Below, one piece after another: positions 25,382 through 34,797 of a stretch of 64,000 nucleotides of DNA. A model generated the notes under the pieces. It was not told the origin of the DNA and ran no database searches. It saw only the letters and a program-made list of their open reading frames with translations. Source of the stretch: Metabacillus litoralis (GTDB taxonomy: Bacteria > Bacillota > Bacilli > Bacillales > Bacillaceae); the NCBI RefSeq assembly GCF_007994985.1, contig NZ_VOQF01000001.1, positions 124,001-188,000 on the forward strand. Direction: 5' to 3'. The translations under genes were made by a program, and so were the position numbers. The number at the start of each line of letters is the position of its first letter. Positions within the stretch are counted from its first letter, which is position 1.

Positions 25382-25891
25382 TTATTCTTCTTTCGCTTCT
25401 AGCAGAACTTTTTGTATAAAAGGTGCTTTATTCTCTGTATAAGCCACTCTGTCAAAACGATAATTTCTCGCTAAATCAAGTTTTAGTTGATGGTATTCCA
25501 TTAAAACAACAGGATTATTTATTAAATACTCTCTAAACAAAATCTGATTGTTCCATTCTTCGCCCCCAAATTGATAAATATGCAAATGATGTGTACCCGC
25601 TCTCCATTGTCCTTTTCTAAAGAATCGTCTTTCTGGAAACTCTCTATGGTAAACAAATTCGTATTCTATTTGTTTTAATGGATCTATAAATTTGTCAACT
25701 ACATCCAAATCATTTACTCCAATAGCAATATCTATAATCGGCTTAGCCGCTAACCCTACAATAGATGTACTTCCTATGTGTTCAATTGATATAACATTGT
25801 CAGCTAAGATTTCTTCTAGTTTTACTTTTTCTTCGACAAATTGTTTAGACCAATTTGAATTGTATTCTTCAATTGTTATTTCCTTATCCAT
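25382..25891 (-). CDS. GrpB-family nucleotidyltransferase-fold protein
   Basis: The 169-residue protein has the GrpB signature SIEHIGSTSIVGLAAKPIID followed by DLDVVDKFIDPL and the conserved FRKGQWRAGTHHLHIYQFGG. GrpB proteins share the nucleotidyltransferase fold and often appear as domains fused to CoaE; the biochemical role is unknown. A second, broken GrpB gene lies at 27642-28184. Confidence 0.9.
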   Translation of the reverse strand: MDKEITIEEYNSNWSKQFVEEKVKLEEILADNVISIEHIGSTSIVGLAAKPIIDIAIGVNDLDVVDKFIDPLKQIEYEFVYHREFPERRFFRKGQWRAGTHHLHIYQFGGEEWNNQILFREYLINNPVVLMEYHQLKLDLARNYRFDRVAYTENKAPFIQKVLLEAKEE

Positions 25892-25930
25892 TCTTTTCCC
25901 CTATCTCAACTCTACTGGATTCTTTGTTTG

Positions 25931-26002
25931 CATTAATTTCCTTTTTGTTGACATAGAAAAAAGCACCCTTTGTTGAAGGAATGCACCCGTTTGTTTAAGT
26001 GT
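25931..26002. repeat. Cassette-type repeat (copy a of a near-identical pair)
   Basis: About 57 bases (25931-25987) are nearly identical to 30091-30147, including GTTGACATAGAAAAA and a GCACCC...GGAATGCAC hairpin. CCCGTTTGTTTAAG follows. Most other array repeats are far more diverged. Confidence 0.65.
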
Positions 26003-26046
26003 AATATTTCACAATATAGGTTTTAAAAATCAACTTTTGAAAAAAA

Positions 26047-26510
26047 TCACTTTGAGTTAGTAGATTTACTTTCCTTTATTCCTTTAATACACATCCATTT
26101 TTTATTTGCATGCTCATAAAAACTAACCGTAGCAAACCCTGTCTTTTTAAACAATTGCTCCATTTCCACTTTTGTTTTATACGATTTCATATGATAATTT
26201 ATTTTGTATAATTCGGCTGTAATTATAAAACAGCCTCCTGGTTTCAATACTCTACAAACTTCATTTACACTCTTTTCTAAATCAGACCAAAAGTAATGTG
26301 TATTGTTTTCCCGCCACCGCACCCTACATCCAACACAACCGATTCTTCTTTCATTTTTATCTCCTCTAAAGCCCATTTGTTCATATTAGTGTGAGCGGTA
26401 TTCATTATCCTCAACATTAATGATCCTATGATTCCATTAGGATTCTTAGCTTGTTCTATTAACTTATTTAACCTTTTATATTCAACATATATATATGATT
26501 CCCCCTTCAA
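26047..26510 (-). pseudogene. SAM methyltransferase gene with internal deletion
   Basis: The 5' frame ends in motif I (SVVLDVGCGGGKTI). The 3' frame resumes HYFWSDLEKSVNEVCRVLKP, which normally lies some 50 residues further on. The segment encoding motifs II to IV is deleted and the frame shifts at the joint. The product cannot bind SAM normally. The start codon is uncertain (TTG at 26510). Confidence 0.75.
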
Positions 26511-26550
26511 GTATAATGTTTCTTGAACTTTCTACCAAAATAAACAGAGA

Positions 26551-27417
26551 TTATCTGTTTCCAGTCCTAATCCCAAACTGAAAGGACACTTTTTGTGAAT
26601 TGTCCATTGTAATATATACTTTAACAACTTGTTCTTGTATATGTGTAGGTAGTAAAAATTCATTTCCTTCTACTTTTAAATCTTTTATCTTTTTCCCATC
26701 TATATAGAAAACTGAGATTGAATAATCCCTTTTTGAATTTGGTATGTGTACCCTTGTCTTTATTTCTGCTTCTTTCTCAACATTGAATTCGTTTATCCCT
26801 ATAGGATCAATTGGTAGTAAATAAGGTTTGTTATCGACTGGACAACCGTTGCTACCGTCTGAATCCCAACATGTATTTGGTGTTACTTCAACGACTTCAC
26901 CATTCACATCGAGTTCAACCAGGGGTAACTCTTCGTTCTGAATCTGAGAAAATTGCCATTTATCAATTAAGTTTGGCGTTAATAAAGTCAGTAAAAAGAT
27001 AAATGGAACAATTAATACAAAGTATTTTTTCTTACTTGTTGATTCTCTAAGAAAAACAAGAGTGTCTACCACAAAAAAGATCGAAGAAATAAAAACTGGT
27101 ATGAAAATTAAAAAGAATTCTTCATTAAACAAGATTACTCCTATTATTAAGGCGGGTACGCTATGAAGTAGTAGATTAATAAATGGTTTAAAACGAGTAA
27201 CCTTCTTCAAAACGAAACCAGTAATTATATTGACTGGTATCCCTAGAAGGATCATAAAAGGAGAAGCGAATAGACTATATATCAAAATCAGTCCTAAATA
27301 ATCCTGAATGAAACTATTTCCATATTCTCCTAAAATTAATGGTAAGATCAAAATTGAAATAACGATAGATATCAATGAAACTATTATCTTCTTTTTAAAG
27401 ATTGCTTTATTGCTCAT
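26551..27417 (-). CDS. Membrane protein with extracytoplasmic domain, unknown
   Basis: The 288-residue protein has five hydrophobic helices within the first 155 residues. A soluble domain carries a cysteine pair (TCWDSDGSNGCPVDNKP) that could form a disulfide. No family is recognised. It is monocistronic. Confidence 0.65.
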   Translation of the reverse strand: MSNKAIFKKKIIVSLISIVISILILPLILGEYGNSFIQDYLGLILIYSLFASPFMILLGIPVNIITGFVLKKVTRFKPFINLLLHSVPALIIGVILFNEEFFLIFIPVFISSIFFVVDTLVFLRESTSKKKYFVLIVPFIFLLTLLTPNLIDKWQFSQIQNEELPLVELDVNGEVVEVTPNTCWDSDGSNGCPVDNKPYLLPIDPIGINEFNVEKEAEIKTRVHIPNSKRDYSISVFYIDGKKIKDLKVEGNEFLLPTHIQEQVVKVYITMDNSQKVSFQFGIRTGNR

Positions 27418-27641
27418 CTTAACCTCCTATTTAACAAGGGAAATTATTAATCTGACCTCTTTATTAGGAAATCCTTTATGAATGCACCAAACCTATTGAA
27501 CAAAAGATAACCAAAACTAGCCATATAGCTTTCACGAAATTTAGAAGAGAAGAGATGACCTGCATGCTCCTATTAGAACCATTAAAAACAATACTTCCTA
27601 TTAGTAATAGTTGTTTTCATTTTTTTAGCAAGAGAAATTTT

Positions 27642-28184
27642 CTACCTTTCATTACTTCGATACTATTCAATTGCTTTCCGTTCCAAATTTTGCACAAAAT
27701 CATTTTTCCCATCGCAATACCCCTTCAATATCCTTTAGAAACTGTTGGGCAAGTCTTTCTTTTAACTGACCGTACTCAACCATATCTTCTTTATGGGAAA
27801 TAAGGTAATCAGAGCTGCAATATGGCGTTCTAATTCGTATTCATTATCGTACTGAGTAAAATATGAATTTGAATTTGGTGTGTTCCGTTTTCTCCGCCCT
27901 TTCGAAAGTATCTTCTTCCTATAATCCCTAATTCTCCAAGCGGCTCGTAACTTAATTCAATCATTTTTCTTAAATTTATCAACTTTTTTTAATGTTTTTA
28001 ACTACTGGCATTATATCGATGATTGGCTTAGCTTTTAAGTATGGGGCTGCTGTACTTCCTATATGGTGAATTTGAACAAGTTTATCATTGAATATATCTC
28101 TCATTTTTTGTTCTTCCTTTTTATAAATTTCAATCCATTTTTATCACAACCTGAAACTATGATATTCATTTCTTGATTAATCAT
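27642..28184 (-). pseudogene. GrpB-family gene, multiple frameshifts
   Basis: Fragments in different frames read KLVQIHHIGSTAAPYLKAKP, YEPLGELGIIGRRYFRKGG, RTHQIHIF and EDMVEYGQLKERLAQQFLKD. Together they cover the whole GrpB domain in order, with at least three frameshifts. The original ATG at 28184 is still behind a purine-rich site. Clearly non-functional. Confidence 0.75.
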
Positions 28185-28217
28185 TGTTCATTCCTCTCTC
28201 GACTACATATTTTTCCT

Positions 28218-28306
28218 CTTCAAGTATTCTGCTTCGTTACTTCGATCAACATAAAGAGCTACTGCTTCGTCTTGATCTTTAACTCTTGCACGCCGTTAGT
28301 TGAAGA
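28218..28306. repeat. Cassette-type repeat, two cores
   Basis: TTCAAGTATT, CTGCTTC, GTTACTTCGATC; a hairpin region; then TTTAACTCT, TGCACGCC, GTTAGTTGAA. Both cores are recognisable in the same orientation about 60 bases apart. Confidence 0.65.
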
Positions 28307-28349
28307 AAAAGTGCTCTACCAAATATTTAAAAAATACCGGTTAACAAAT

Positions 28350-29156
28350 TCAATTACTCTTTTTAGTTCCTTCTACTGCCAATAAATACATTACTTGAGA
28401 TTTTGCTCTTTCATTTATCCATTTCCTAAAATCATCCTCAGCTCTTGCTCGTTGACTTTCAGTGATAGTTCCATCGTTGACCATTTGAATCCCTTTAGAT
28501 GAAGCAACTCCAGCCAAGATTTCAATATGTTTTTGAAAGTCATTATCTGTACGTTTTGTCATTTCATTTTGAACAGTAACTTTTAAATTTGTAAGCCCAG
28601 ACTCTTCAAACATCTTTGTAAGATGGTCAGCTATTTCATTGTCCATACCTGCATCAGAACGCCATTTTAAAAAAGCATCGTAAAAGTTTTGCATAGTTTC
28701 TGGAATGTCTGGTTCCCAAGATATTTTTGTATGGTTATAATCAAGCACTAAAACTTGACCATTATGTTTGGTGGATTGAACCATTTGATTTAAAGCAGTT
28801 TGTGGATTTTCAAGCCATTGAAGAACCCTTGCGGAAGTAACAATATCAAACTCATTATGAAATGGGAGATTATAAATATCAGCAATTTCAAAGGTTAGCC
28901 CCGGAATATTTTTATAGTTTTGACGTGCCTTTTCAATTAATGCTGGATTGTTATCAATTCCGATTACACGTCCATTTGGACCTACAATTTCTGCGATACC
29001 AGAAGTAATAGCTCCTGTTCCACATCCAATATCGAGTACAGTCATTCTAGGTTGTAATATTTCTGCCAACCTTTTATGTGACCTCTTTAATGAGCGAGCA
29101 TCAATAATACCTGATTCCTTTAATGTCGCTCTTTCTTTTGCTACTTCAGCTGCCAT
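28350..29156 (-). CDS. Class I SAM-dependent methyltransferase
   Basis: The 268-residue protein has motif I VLDIGCGTGAITSGIAEIVG (about 40-59), motif II GRVIGIDNNP, motif IV FDIVTSARVLQWLENP and a C-terminal domain typical of small-molecule methyltransferases. Length is normal and the ATG has a good upstream site. The acceptor is unknown. Confidence 0.88.
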   Translation of the reverse strand: MAAEVAKERATLKESGIIDARSLKRSHKRLAEILQPRMTVLDIGCGTGAITSGIAEIVGPNGRVIGIDNNPALIEKARQNYKNIPGLTFEIADIYNLPFHNEFDIVTSARVLQWLENPQTALNQMVQSTKHNGQVLVLDYNHTKISWEPDIPETMQNFYDAFLKWRSDAGMDNEIADHLTKMFEESGLTNLKVTVQNEMTKRTDNDFQKHIEILAGVASSKGIQMVNDGTITESQRARAEDDFRKWINERAKSQVMYLLAVEGTKKSN

Positions 29157-29247
29157 TACAAATCCTCCCTACACATTAATTAATCCAATAATTCCCAATA
29201 ACTTATCACGTATGCACTTCCATATCAAGAACTAAATAATATACCTT

Positions 29248-29318
29248 AATTGCACTAAACTGTGCCGTTAGTGAAAAAGCAACTGTTCTTGTTGAACACT
29301 CGCAACCGTTCGCACAAT
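29248..29318. repeat. Cassette-type repeat with hairpin
   Basis: TTGCACTAAA, CTGTGCC, GTTAGTGAAA, hairpin AACTGTTCTTGTTGAACACT, then CAACCGTTCGCACAA. Confidence 0.65.
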
Positions 29319-29335
29319 AACTACTATTAAGTAAT

Positions 29336-29425
29336 TTACTTTTTTTGATTATCTTTTAATGTTTTAGCCATTGCTAAAAATACAATAATAACAAAAATCA
29401 TAGAAAATATAATTACTGAATACAA
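29336..29425 (-). CDS. Single-helix mini membrane protein
   Basis: The 29-residue frame from a TTG at 29425 (GAGGTGA upstream, 7-base spacing) is one hydrophobic helix (VIIFSMIFVIIVFLAMA) and a lysine-rich tail. The strong ribosome site and the flanking repeats support a real micro-gene. Confidence 0.5.
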   Translation of the reverse strand: MYSVIIFSMIFVIIVFLAMAKTLKDNQKK

Positions 29426-29476
29426 ATTATCACCTCATAATCCACCTAAATAATACAATAATTTAAACCCAGGTTA

Positions 29477-29503
29477 TTCCAGTAACCTGCACCGTTAGTT
29501 GGA
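29477..29503. repeat. Cassette-type core repeat
   Basis: TTCCAGTAAC, CTGCACC, GTTAGTTGGA. The region 29504-29780 that follows has only a weak plus-strand coding-like remnant (about 29540-29626). Confidence 0.6.
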
Positions 29504-29784
29504 TATTGCTGCAGATTAACATATACTTTTGCTAGTTTCTGTTCCTAATGCATTTTCATTTAAGGGTTGGAATCCTCATTTTGAAAGAATAGATCTAAAT
29601 CCCTTAGCAAAGGAATTGAATTACTAAAAAGATGTCTAACATTATTATCGAGTTAACAATTTAATTATTGGTATCCACTCCAAGTGGAGCAGCTTGAATA
29701 TATTGGACTAACCGATCCTGAGATAGTAGTAATAAGGGCATAAAAGCTATCCTAGAACGTTCTTTTTGAAAGTATAAGTTCACA

Positions 29785-30045
29785 TTAGAGAATTACTGCT
29801 CTTAGATAAAACACCAAATAAAGTACGAATGGAATAAACGTTAGAAAAACTCCGATAAACTTGGTTCGTTCTTTAAACTGTAATAGAAACCCGACTGCCC
29901 ACAACACAAATAACAACATAAAGTACCATCTGTAAGTTGGTGTGTTTGTTTCACCTATTCCTGGACCACTCATCCAAATTGAAAATAACAATACAAATAC
30001 CCCTGAAAGAGTATTCCAAGTATGTCTCATTATTTTTTTGAACAT
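29785..30045 (-). CDS. Three-helix membrane protein
   Basis: The 86-residue protein has helices at about 10-25, 39-56 and 64-82 and a GIGETNTPTYRWY loop. No family is recognised. Confidence 0.6.
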   Translation of the reverse strand: MFKKIMRHTWNTLSGVFVLLFSIWMSGPGIGETNTPTYRWYFMLLFVLWAVGFLLQFKERTKFIGVFLTFIPFVLYLVFYLRAVIL

Positions 30046-30090
30046 ATCACCATCTCTTTTCGTAATGTAGTAATCTGCTCTTTTAGTTTA

Positions 30091-30160
30091 ACATTAATTT
30101 CCTTTTTGTTGACATAGAAAAATGCACCCCTTGTTGGAGGAGTGCACTCTTTACCTTAAT
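30091..30160. repeat. Cassette-type repeat (copy b of a near-identical pair)
   Basis: It matches 25931-25987 almost base for base. The hairpin TGCACCCCT/AGGAGTGCA followed by U-rich sequence on the minus strand is a good terminator. Confidence 0.65.
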
Positions 30161-30323
30161 ACATCATTTCAAAATTTCATTTAAGATGGTTTGTTTTTGA
30201 TCTAATTGATTCTCCTTATAAGTTAAATAAGTATTATTTAACATCCATTTTTAACTTATCAATATATTCTTGTCCTTCTAACAATGAGAGACCTTTAAAA
30301 ACAAAGTGACAATGAAAATAGAC

Positions 30324-30839
30324 TTATTCTTTATACCATTTTCTTAGCTGATTGATATGAGCTTGATGATAACGATTATGGTCAGCCATATGCCATAGCC
30401 CCCATCGAATGGTTGCTTTCTTTTCATTACAATGTCCAAAAGTAACAACTAAAGCTAAATCGTCATCAGTTAATAGTGTACATGTATCTTTCAACATGTT
30501 TAATACTTCTTTATAGTCATCCATAAGTGTATCTATAGATTTTCCTTTGATCATCGGTAACCTATTATTTTCATCTATCATTGGACCAAATTGTTTTTTA
30601 AACGAAGCAGGAAGTGGTTTTCCTTTTATTCTAAAAATCCAATTAAGGTCAACAAACATGATATGATTTATCAACTGAGCTGTACTGTTAAATTTGTCAT
30701 TTGGCCCTTTGTAATCTACTTCTTCATGTGACATGTCATTCGTTATATATTGTAGCCTTTGACTATTTTCTTTTACAGCTGAAAATAACATTCCCACAAT
30801 TGGTGTCATATCAGTATCACCTTGTAAATCGTAAAACAT
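30324..30839 (-). CDS. DinB-family (DUF664-like) four-helix protein
   Basis: The 171-residue protein from the ATG at 30839 (GGAGG 8 bases upstream; the frame continues without a site to 30878) has the DinB pattern. Metal-type histidines occur in QLINHIMFVDLNW and in the C-terminal HMADHNRYHQAHINQL. DinB proteins are metal-binding four-helix bundles, some acting as thiol transferases. An in-frame coding-like tail follows the stop codon for about 29 codons and may be a remnant. Confidence 0.85.
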   Translation of the reverse strand: MFYDLQGDTDMTPIVGMLFSAVKENSQRLQYITNDMSHEEVDYKGPNDKFNSTAQLINHIMFVDLNWIFRIKGKPLPASFKKQFGPMIDENNRLPMIKGKSIDTLMDDYKEVLNMLKDTCTLLTDDDLALVVTFGHCNEKKATIRWGLWHMADHNRYHQAHINQLRKWYKE

Positions 30840-30898
30840 AGACTCTGCCTCCAGTCCTTTAAATTGAACCAATATCACTTTAGGTATGTGAAGAGTGT

Positions 30899-31060
30899 TT
30901 ATATTATTGCTACAAATAATAAAGCCATAAGAGCTGCTACTATCGCATCCCTCTTTGATGTAGTTCTTACTGTTGGCATCCTTTCGAAACTACCTATAAA
31001 ACTAACTAATCTAGCAATAACAAAAAACAATACAAAATATATAAAAAATGAGCCTAACAT
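30899..31060 (-). CDS. Small two-helix membrane protein
   Basis: The 53-residue frame begins MLGSFFIYFVLFFVIARLVS, with AGGTGA 5 bases upstream of the ATG. It has a basic loop (RMPTVRTTSKRD) and a second helix. A longer plus-strand frame over it is a shadow. Confidence 0.65.
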   Translation of the reverse strand: MLGSFFIYFVLFFVIARLVSFIGSFERMPTVRTTSKRDAIVAALMALLFVAII

Positions 31061-31204
31061 AATATCACCTGAAATCGTATGTATTTAAGAAAAGCACCTG
31101 ATAAATGAAAATGTCATATCTTATAAAACAAAAACACCCAAAAGGCAAATTAGTACCTTATTTTTAATGATACTTTCACTTGCCTAACTGTTACATCTCA
31201 TTTT

Positions 31205-31657
31205 CTATTCACGATATAGATAATTTAACCCACTATTCCTGTCTACCTGAAAAACCAAATGCGAATCAGATGTAAGCATCAGTGTATGAAAATAAAGACC
31301 GTACCCATTATCCTCTGGATATCCGTATACATAACAAACGACCTCTTCATCCTTCATAAAAACGATTTGGTTCATACCCTCATTGACGGTTTCGGTAATG
31401 TCATCCCACTTGTACCCAACCATTTCAAATACATCTTCATTACTTGTATAGGGATTAAATGAATAGGCAACATCCCACTCAAACGGGGTGACATCTAATA
31501 AATTCACCTTTTCAACAGATTCCTCTATGGAAAGGATTTCTTCTTTTAAACGTTTTTCGTTTAAATCCCACACATCCTCCTCTTCGGAAAATTTTATGAA
31601 AGCCGCAATTAACATAATACACACTACAATGGTGGCTACCTTATTTTCTGTTTTCAA
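31205..31657 (-). CDS. Membrane-anchored hypothetical protein
   Basis: The 150-residue protein has one N-terminal helix (about 7-21) then a soluble domain (YSFNPYTSNEDVFEMVGYKW). The start is a TTG with GGAGAG upstream at long spacing. No family is recognised. Confidence 0.6.
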   Translation of the reverse strand: MKTENKVATIVVCIMLIAAFIKFSEEEDVWDLNEKRLKEEILSIEESVEKVNLLDVTPFEWDVAYSFNPYTSNEDVFEMVGYKWDDITETVNEGMNQIVFMKDEEVVCYVYGYPEDNGYGLYFHTLMLTSDSHLVFQVDRNSGLNYLYRE

Positions 31658-31722
31658 ATTTAGAGGCTCTCCTCTTTTTTAACGTAATAGCATCACTAAA
31701 ATAATTGGCCTGAAACTATTCT

Positions 31723-31908
31723 TCACTTTGTTTTTTTTCGTAGTTTACTACCGTAATAATATAATAGGCATCCAAAACAAATGCCCAATAATATAATTGA
31801 TAACCAATAAACAATTGGAGTTGCACTAGGAGCATATGTTGCAATGAGACCTAATCCAATTCCAGCAAGCATATATAAAGTAATGAATCGCATTATTTTA
31901 ACGTACAT
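31723..31908 (-). CDS. Small two-helix membrane protein
   Basis: The 61-residue protein has two helices (about 5-25 and 32-50) and a basic GSKLRKKTK tail. AGGGAGG precedes the ATG. Confidence 0.6.
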   Translation of the reverse strand: MYVKIMRFITLYMLAGIGLGLIATYAPSATPIVYWLSIILLGICFGCLLYYYGSKLRKKTK

Positions 31909-32041
31909 TAGCTTAACCTCCCTAAGCCTATTATCTATTTTATACTAATTTTACCATTTTTTCTTTAACTTTACTGCCCCAGCGGAACAAATGTACACTT
32001 TAAAATCTAGTTAACATAATAATATTATATGAAGATATTAA

Positions 32042-32090
32042 AATAGCCAAACCCTTATAGTAAAGGCTTGGCTACTTTTCGTTTTTTATC
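32042..32090. terminator. Bidirectional terminator hairpin
   Basis: TAGCCAA pairs with TTGGCTA (32044-32074), with a T-rich tail on the plus strand and U-run on the minus strand. Nothing coding was found from 32091 to 32301. Confidence 0.6.
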
Positions 32091-32301
32091 TTTTATGTAT
32101 ACTTGATTGATCAACGTTTTAGCCTTTTAGAAGTCTGATTATTAAAACTAAAGGTTATTTTGAACTGTTATAATACTTAATTGATCTTGAAACTTAGAAA
32201 TCTTAAATACCGTTTTTCCCACGTATAATAATTCCAACCATAAATGTACATTAATATTTTTGATAATTATTGCTCGGTTATGTAAATCGTTTCACAAACA
32301 T

Positions 32302-32487
32302 TCAATTTTTCTTTATTACCTTATAAAAATACAAACTCAGCCAACCACCAACTAAAGCAATCGGCACAGCGAATATTCTTTTTGGATTTCCCTCTTGGAC
32401 CCAATCTATATTAAAATTAGGTGCTACAAATAAAAGAAATAACAAAATGACAATGCCTGAAGAAGCTCTAATAAAAAAATATTTCAT
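32302..32487 (-). CDS. Small two-helix membrane protein
   Basis: The 61-residue protein has helices at about 9-26 and 40-56 joined by a NIDWVQEGNPKR loop, and ends in lysines. Family unknown. Confidence 0.55.
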   Translation of the reverse strand: MKYFFIRASSGIVILLFLLFVAPNFNIDWVQEGNPKRIFAVPIALVGGWLSLYFYKVIKKN

Positions 32488-32698
32488 TTTCTAACTCACC
32501 AATCCTTGACGGTTTGTTTTATAATCTTTTTATAAAGCTAAAACTACAGATATATTATGCTAATCAAAATCCCTCCTTTAGTCGGAAATTATAACTACCT
32601 TGATCCTAATGCAAAGCACACAGTTACATAGATTAATAAAGTTACTATTACTATATAATGGAAAAAAGATTCTTAATCCTTATTTTCTAGTACTCGCT

Positions 32699-32872
32699 TT
32701 ATATCAAGATTCCTATCGTTCCACAAATCAAAACACCCAATAGTAAAATACCTGTAAGAATCCAGTTATCCCCCCAGCTTGTTATTGTGCTGCATAAACA
32801 GCATAACGCAATAACTAAAGACCCATATTTCTCTCTCCATCTTGCTAATTTTGAGGAACCATCACTACTCAA
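32699..32872 (-). CDS. Small two-helix membrane protein
   Basis: The 57-residue protein from a TTG at 32872, preceded by AAGGAGGG; the frame continues to 32902 through that site. A polar head (SSDGSSKLARWREKYG) precedes two helices with a cysteine pair (ALCCLC). Confidence 0.55.
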   Translation of the reverse strand: MSSDGSSKLARWREKYGSLVIALCCLCSTITSWGDNWILTGILLLGVLICGTIGILI

Positions 32873-32914
32873 ATATCTTCCCTCCTTTTTCACTAAAACC
32901 AACGACTGCCTTAA

Positions 32915-33283
32915 TTAATTCATTATAGAAAAGAGGTAATCTAAATTATATATGATAATGAGACCCAATATCAGGAATATAGCTGTCCCGAGATATTGCT
33001 TTGAATCTTTTATAAAGATAAACTCAAGTACAGCCTGAAAACCTAATAAAAATGTTAAATAAACCATCCAATACAACTTCATGATGGTATCAGAATCTTG
33101 ATTAATCACAAACCATAATGTACATAAGAAGATAACAAGTATAATACCTCTACCCCAACGGTCTATATTTTTACCACGTGTTTCCGCAATTTTTTTCTTT
33201 TGCACTCCAAGTATTTTGTATGTCAATTTTTCTGTTAGAAATATTATTAAAACTAGAATTAATAATAACAATACTAAGTTCAT
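32915..33283 (-). CDS. DUF4181-family membrane protein
   Basis: The 122-residue protein has four helices and the cytoplasmic ILGVQKKKIAETRGKNIDRW loop followed by a WMVYLTFLLGFQAVLEF segment characteristic of DUF4181. Function unknown. It is followed downstream (32872) by another small membrane protein gene. Confidence 0.8.
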   Translation of the reverse strand: MNLVLLLLILVLIIFLTEKLTYKILGVQKKKIAETRGKNIDRWGRGIILVIFLCTLWFVINQDSDTIMKLYWMVYLTFLLGFQAVLEFIFIKDSKQYLGTAIFLILGLIIIYNLDYLFSIMN

Positions 33284-33299
33284 GCATTTCTCCTTTAGC

Positions 33300-33362
33300 T
33301 ACACATTTTAACTACTTCGTTACCTCAGAATAAGAAACATTATTGTAAACTCGCACCCTATA
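33300..33362. repeat. Cassette-type repeat, degenerate
   Basis: TTTTAACTA, CTTC, GTTACCTCAGAATAAG, then an ACATTATTGTAAACTCGCACCC second half. Confidence 0.45.
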
Positions 33363-33486
33363 CTTGCTACAAACGTTAACCTTTATCTTGGATTACTACC
33401 GTATAAATAACTCATTTAATTCTATTATTTCTCGGCATTGCTCAAATCCTTCATTGGTTTTGCAATCTGAGCTTCAACACCGTTTG

Positions 33487-33768
33487 TTAAGTAATATTTT
33501 TAAGCCAAGTTATTATCCGAATAAATTGAAATGGCTCATACCAACTAACTAAAAATAAGATAATAAAAAAGAAAGCGAGCGATATATATTTTATACGACC
33601 TTTTTCCTTCTTAGAGATTGCTATAATACTGAATAAAGCTCCTATCAATAAAAAAAGTGCTCCTATAAGTACAATGGGTTCATAATAACCTTCTATTATC
33701 CAGTTTAATCCAAAAGAAAGCAATCCAAAAAATATAGCGATTATTGACCATTTACTATATGCTTTCAT
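33487..33768 (-). CDS. Three-helix membrane protein
   Basis: The 93-residue protein has helices at about 7-26, 31-51 and 62-79. It is the last small array-type gene on this side. Family unknown. A degraded repeat lies at about 33866-33905. Confidence 0.6.
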   Translation of the reverse strand: MKAYSKWSIIAIFFGLLSFGLNWIIEGYYEPIVLIGALFLLIGALFSIIAISKKEKGRIKYISLAFFFIILFLVSWYEPFQFIRIITWLKNIT

Positions 33769-34010
33769 AATCCCCCTCCTAAAAATTAAATTATTATCGT
33801 GCTAATTAGAAGAAATACTAAAAATACCTGCCCCTAAATTTTAACATTAAATCCCTTTTTCAGTGATAAAAAAATGCATTCATTGTAAAATGAACACACC
33901 GATTAGTGGAATTGTATTATTAAAATTTGTATGTCTTTTTCATACATACTTGAACAAATCTCATTAGTTATTCTTTTAGGTTATTGTTATTCTTACTATA
34001 TCCATATACT

Positions 34011-34042
34011 AAAAAAGACCGCTAGTTACCACCAGACGGTCA
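34011..34042 (-). terminator. Intrinsic terminator of the HAD gene
   Basis: GACCG (34017) pairs with CGGTC (34037), with inner complementary bases. A run of six A on the plus strand gives a U-run on the minus transcript. Confidence 0.65.
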
Positions 34043-34089
34043 GATAATTAAATAGTAAACTCCATAACAGATCAGCTCTTAAATATACT

Positions 34090-34797
34090 TCAGGCTTTTT
34101 TTACAAATAAATTCAATAACTCTTTTGCACTATGTACTTCTTCATCTGGTTTATAGGTAGCATTGGTTGGTATATCTTTTTTGCGATGATTCATCCAGAT
34201 CGCCTGCCAACCTGCTTGTTTTGCTCCGATAATATCTTTTTCAAAATTATCTCCGATATAAATTGTTTTTGTTTGATCAAGGTTCATTTTTTCTTCAATA
34301 AAATCAAACACTTCTCTTTTCGGTTTTGCATGACCAATACTCCCAGAAATAAAGGTTCTTTCTGCAGGAAACCAGCGACTAAGACCGAGCTGCTTAATTT
34401 TCATTGCTTGATGTTTTTCCTCACCATTGGTTAGAATCCCAAGCTGTTTACCTTCCTTATAAAGTGCATTTAATAGTTCTTCCACTTCCGGAAAGAGTGT
34501 AATTTTATTTTGTTCAACAACATACGTTTCATGAAAAACAGCCGCTTTTTCCGTATCAATCGGGATATTAAAGTCTTTACAAGCAGAAATAATTCGTCCT
34601 GTTTGCCATTCGAATTGTGATATTTCACCATTTTCACTTTTATCAAATAAAATCTCACTATACTTTCTACTAGCTTTATATAAAGAATCAATTTCTTCGT
34701 CAGAAAAGGGCTCTTGAAACAGCTTTTTTACCGTTTTATGAAAAGATTGTGCTTGATCATATAATGTATCATCAACATCAAAAATAATTGTATCCAT
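34090..34797 (-). CDS. HAD-superfamily hydrolase (subfamily IA)
   Basis: The 235-residue phosphatase has motif I FDVDDTLYD (nucleophile and acid/base Asp), motif II ILTNG, motif III Lys in GHAKPKREVF and motif IV IGDNFEKDI, all intact. A helical cap domain lies between residues 15 and 90. It resembles the YjjG/YfnB-type nucleotidase or sugar-phosphatase group; the substrate is unknown. The start is an ATG with GGAGG upstream and a terminator follows. Confidence 0.92.
   Translation of the reverse strand: MDTIIFDVDDTLYDQAQSFHKTVKKLFQEPFSDEEIDSLYKASRKYSEILFDKSENGEISQFEWQTGRIISACKDFNIPIDTEKAAVFHETYVVEQNKITLFPEVEELLNALYKEGKQLGILTNGEEKHQAMKIKQLGLSRWFPAERTFISGSIGHAKPKREVFDFIEEKMNLDQTKTIYIGDNFEKDIIGAKQAGWQAIWMNHRKKDIPTNATYKPDEEVHSAKELLNLFVKKA

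Noticed and set aside
27555-27803. Plus-strand frame of 82 codons
   Set aside because: It is antisense to the degraded GrpB gene; no start site.
29504-29780. Plus-strand coding-like stretch (about 29540-29626)
   Set aside because: About 30 codons without start or ribosome site and no recognisable family; noted only as a possible remnant.
30240-30323. In-frame continuation of the DinB gene past its stop
   Set aside because: It looks coding for about 29 codons, but DinB proteins normally end where the stop is. Read-through or a remnant cannot be told apart from chance.
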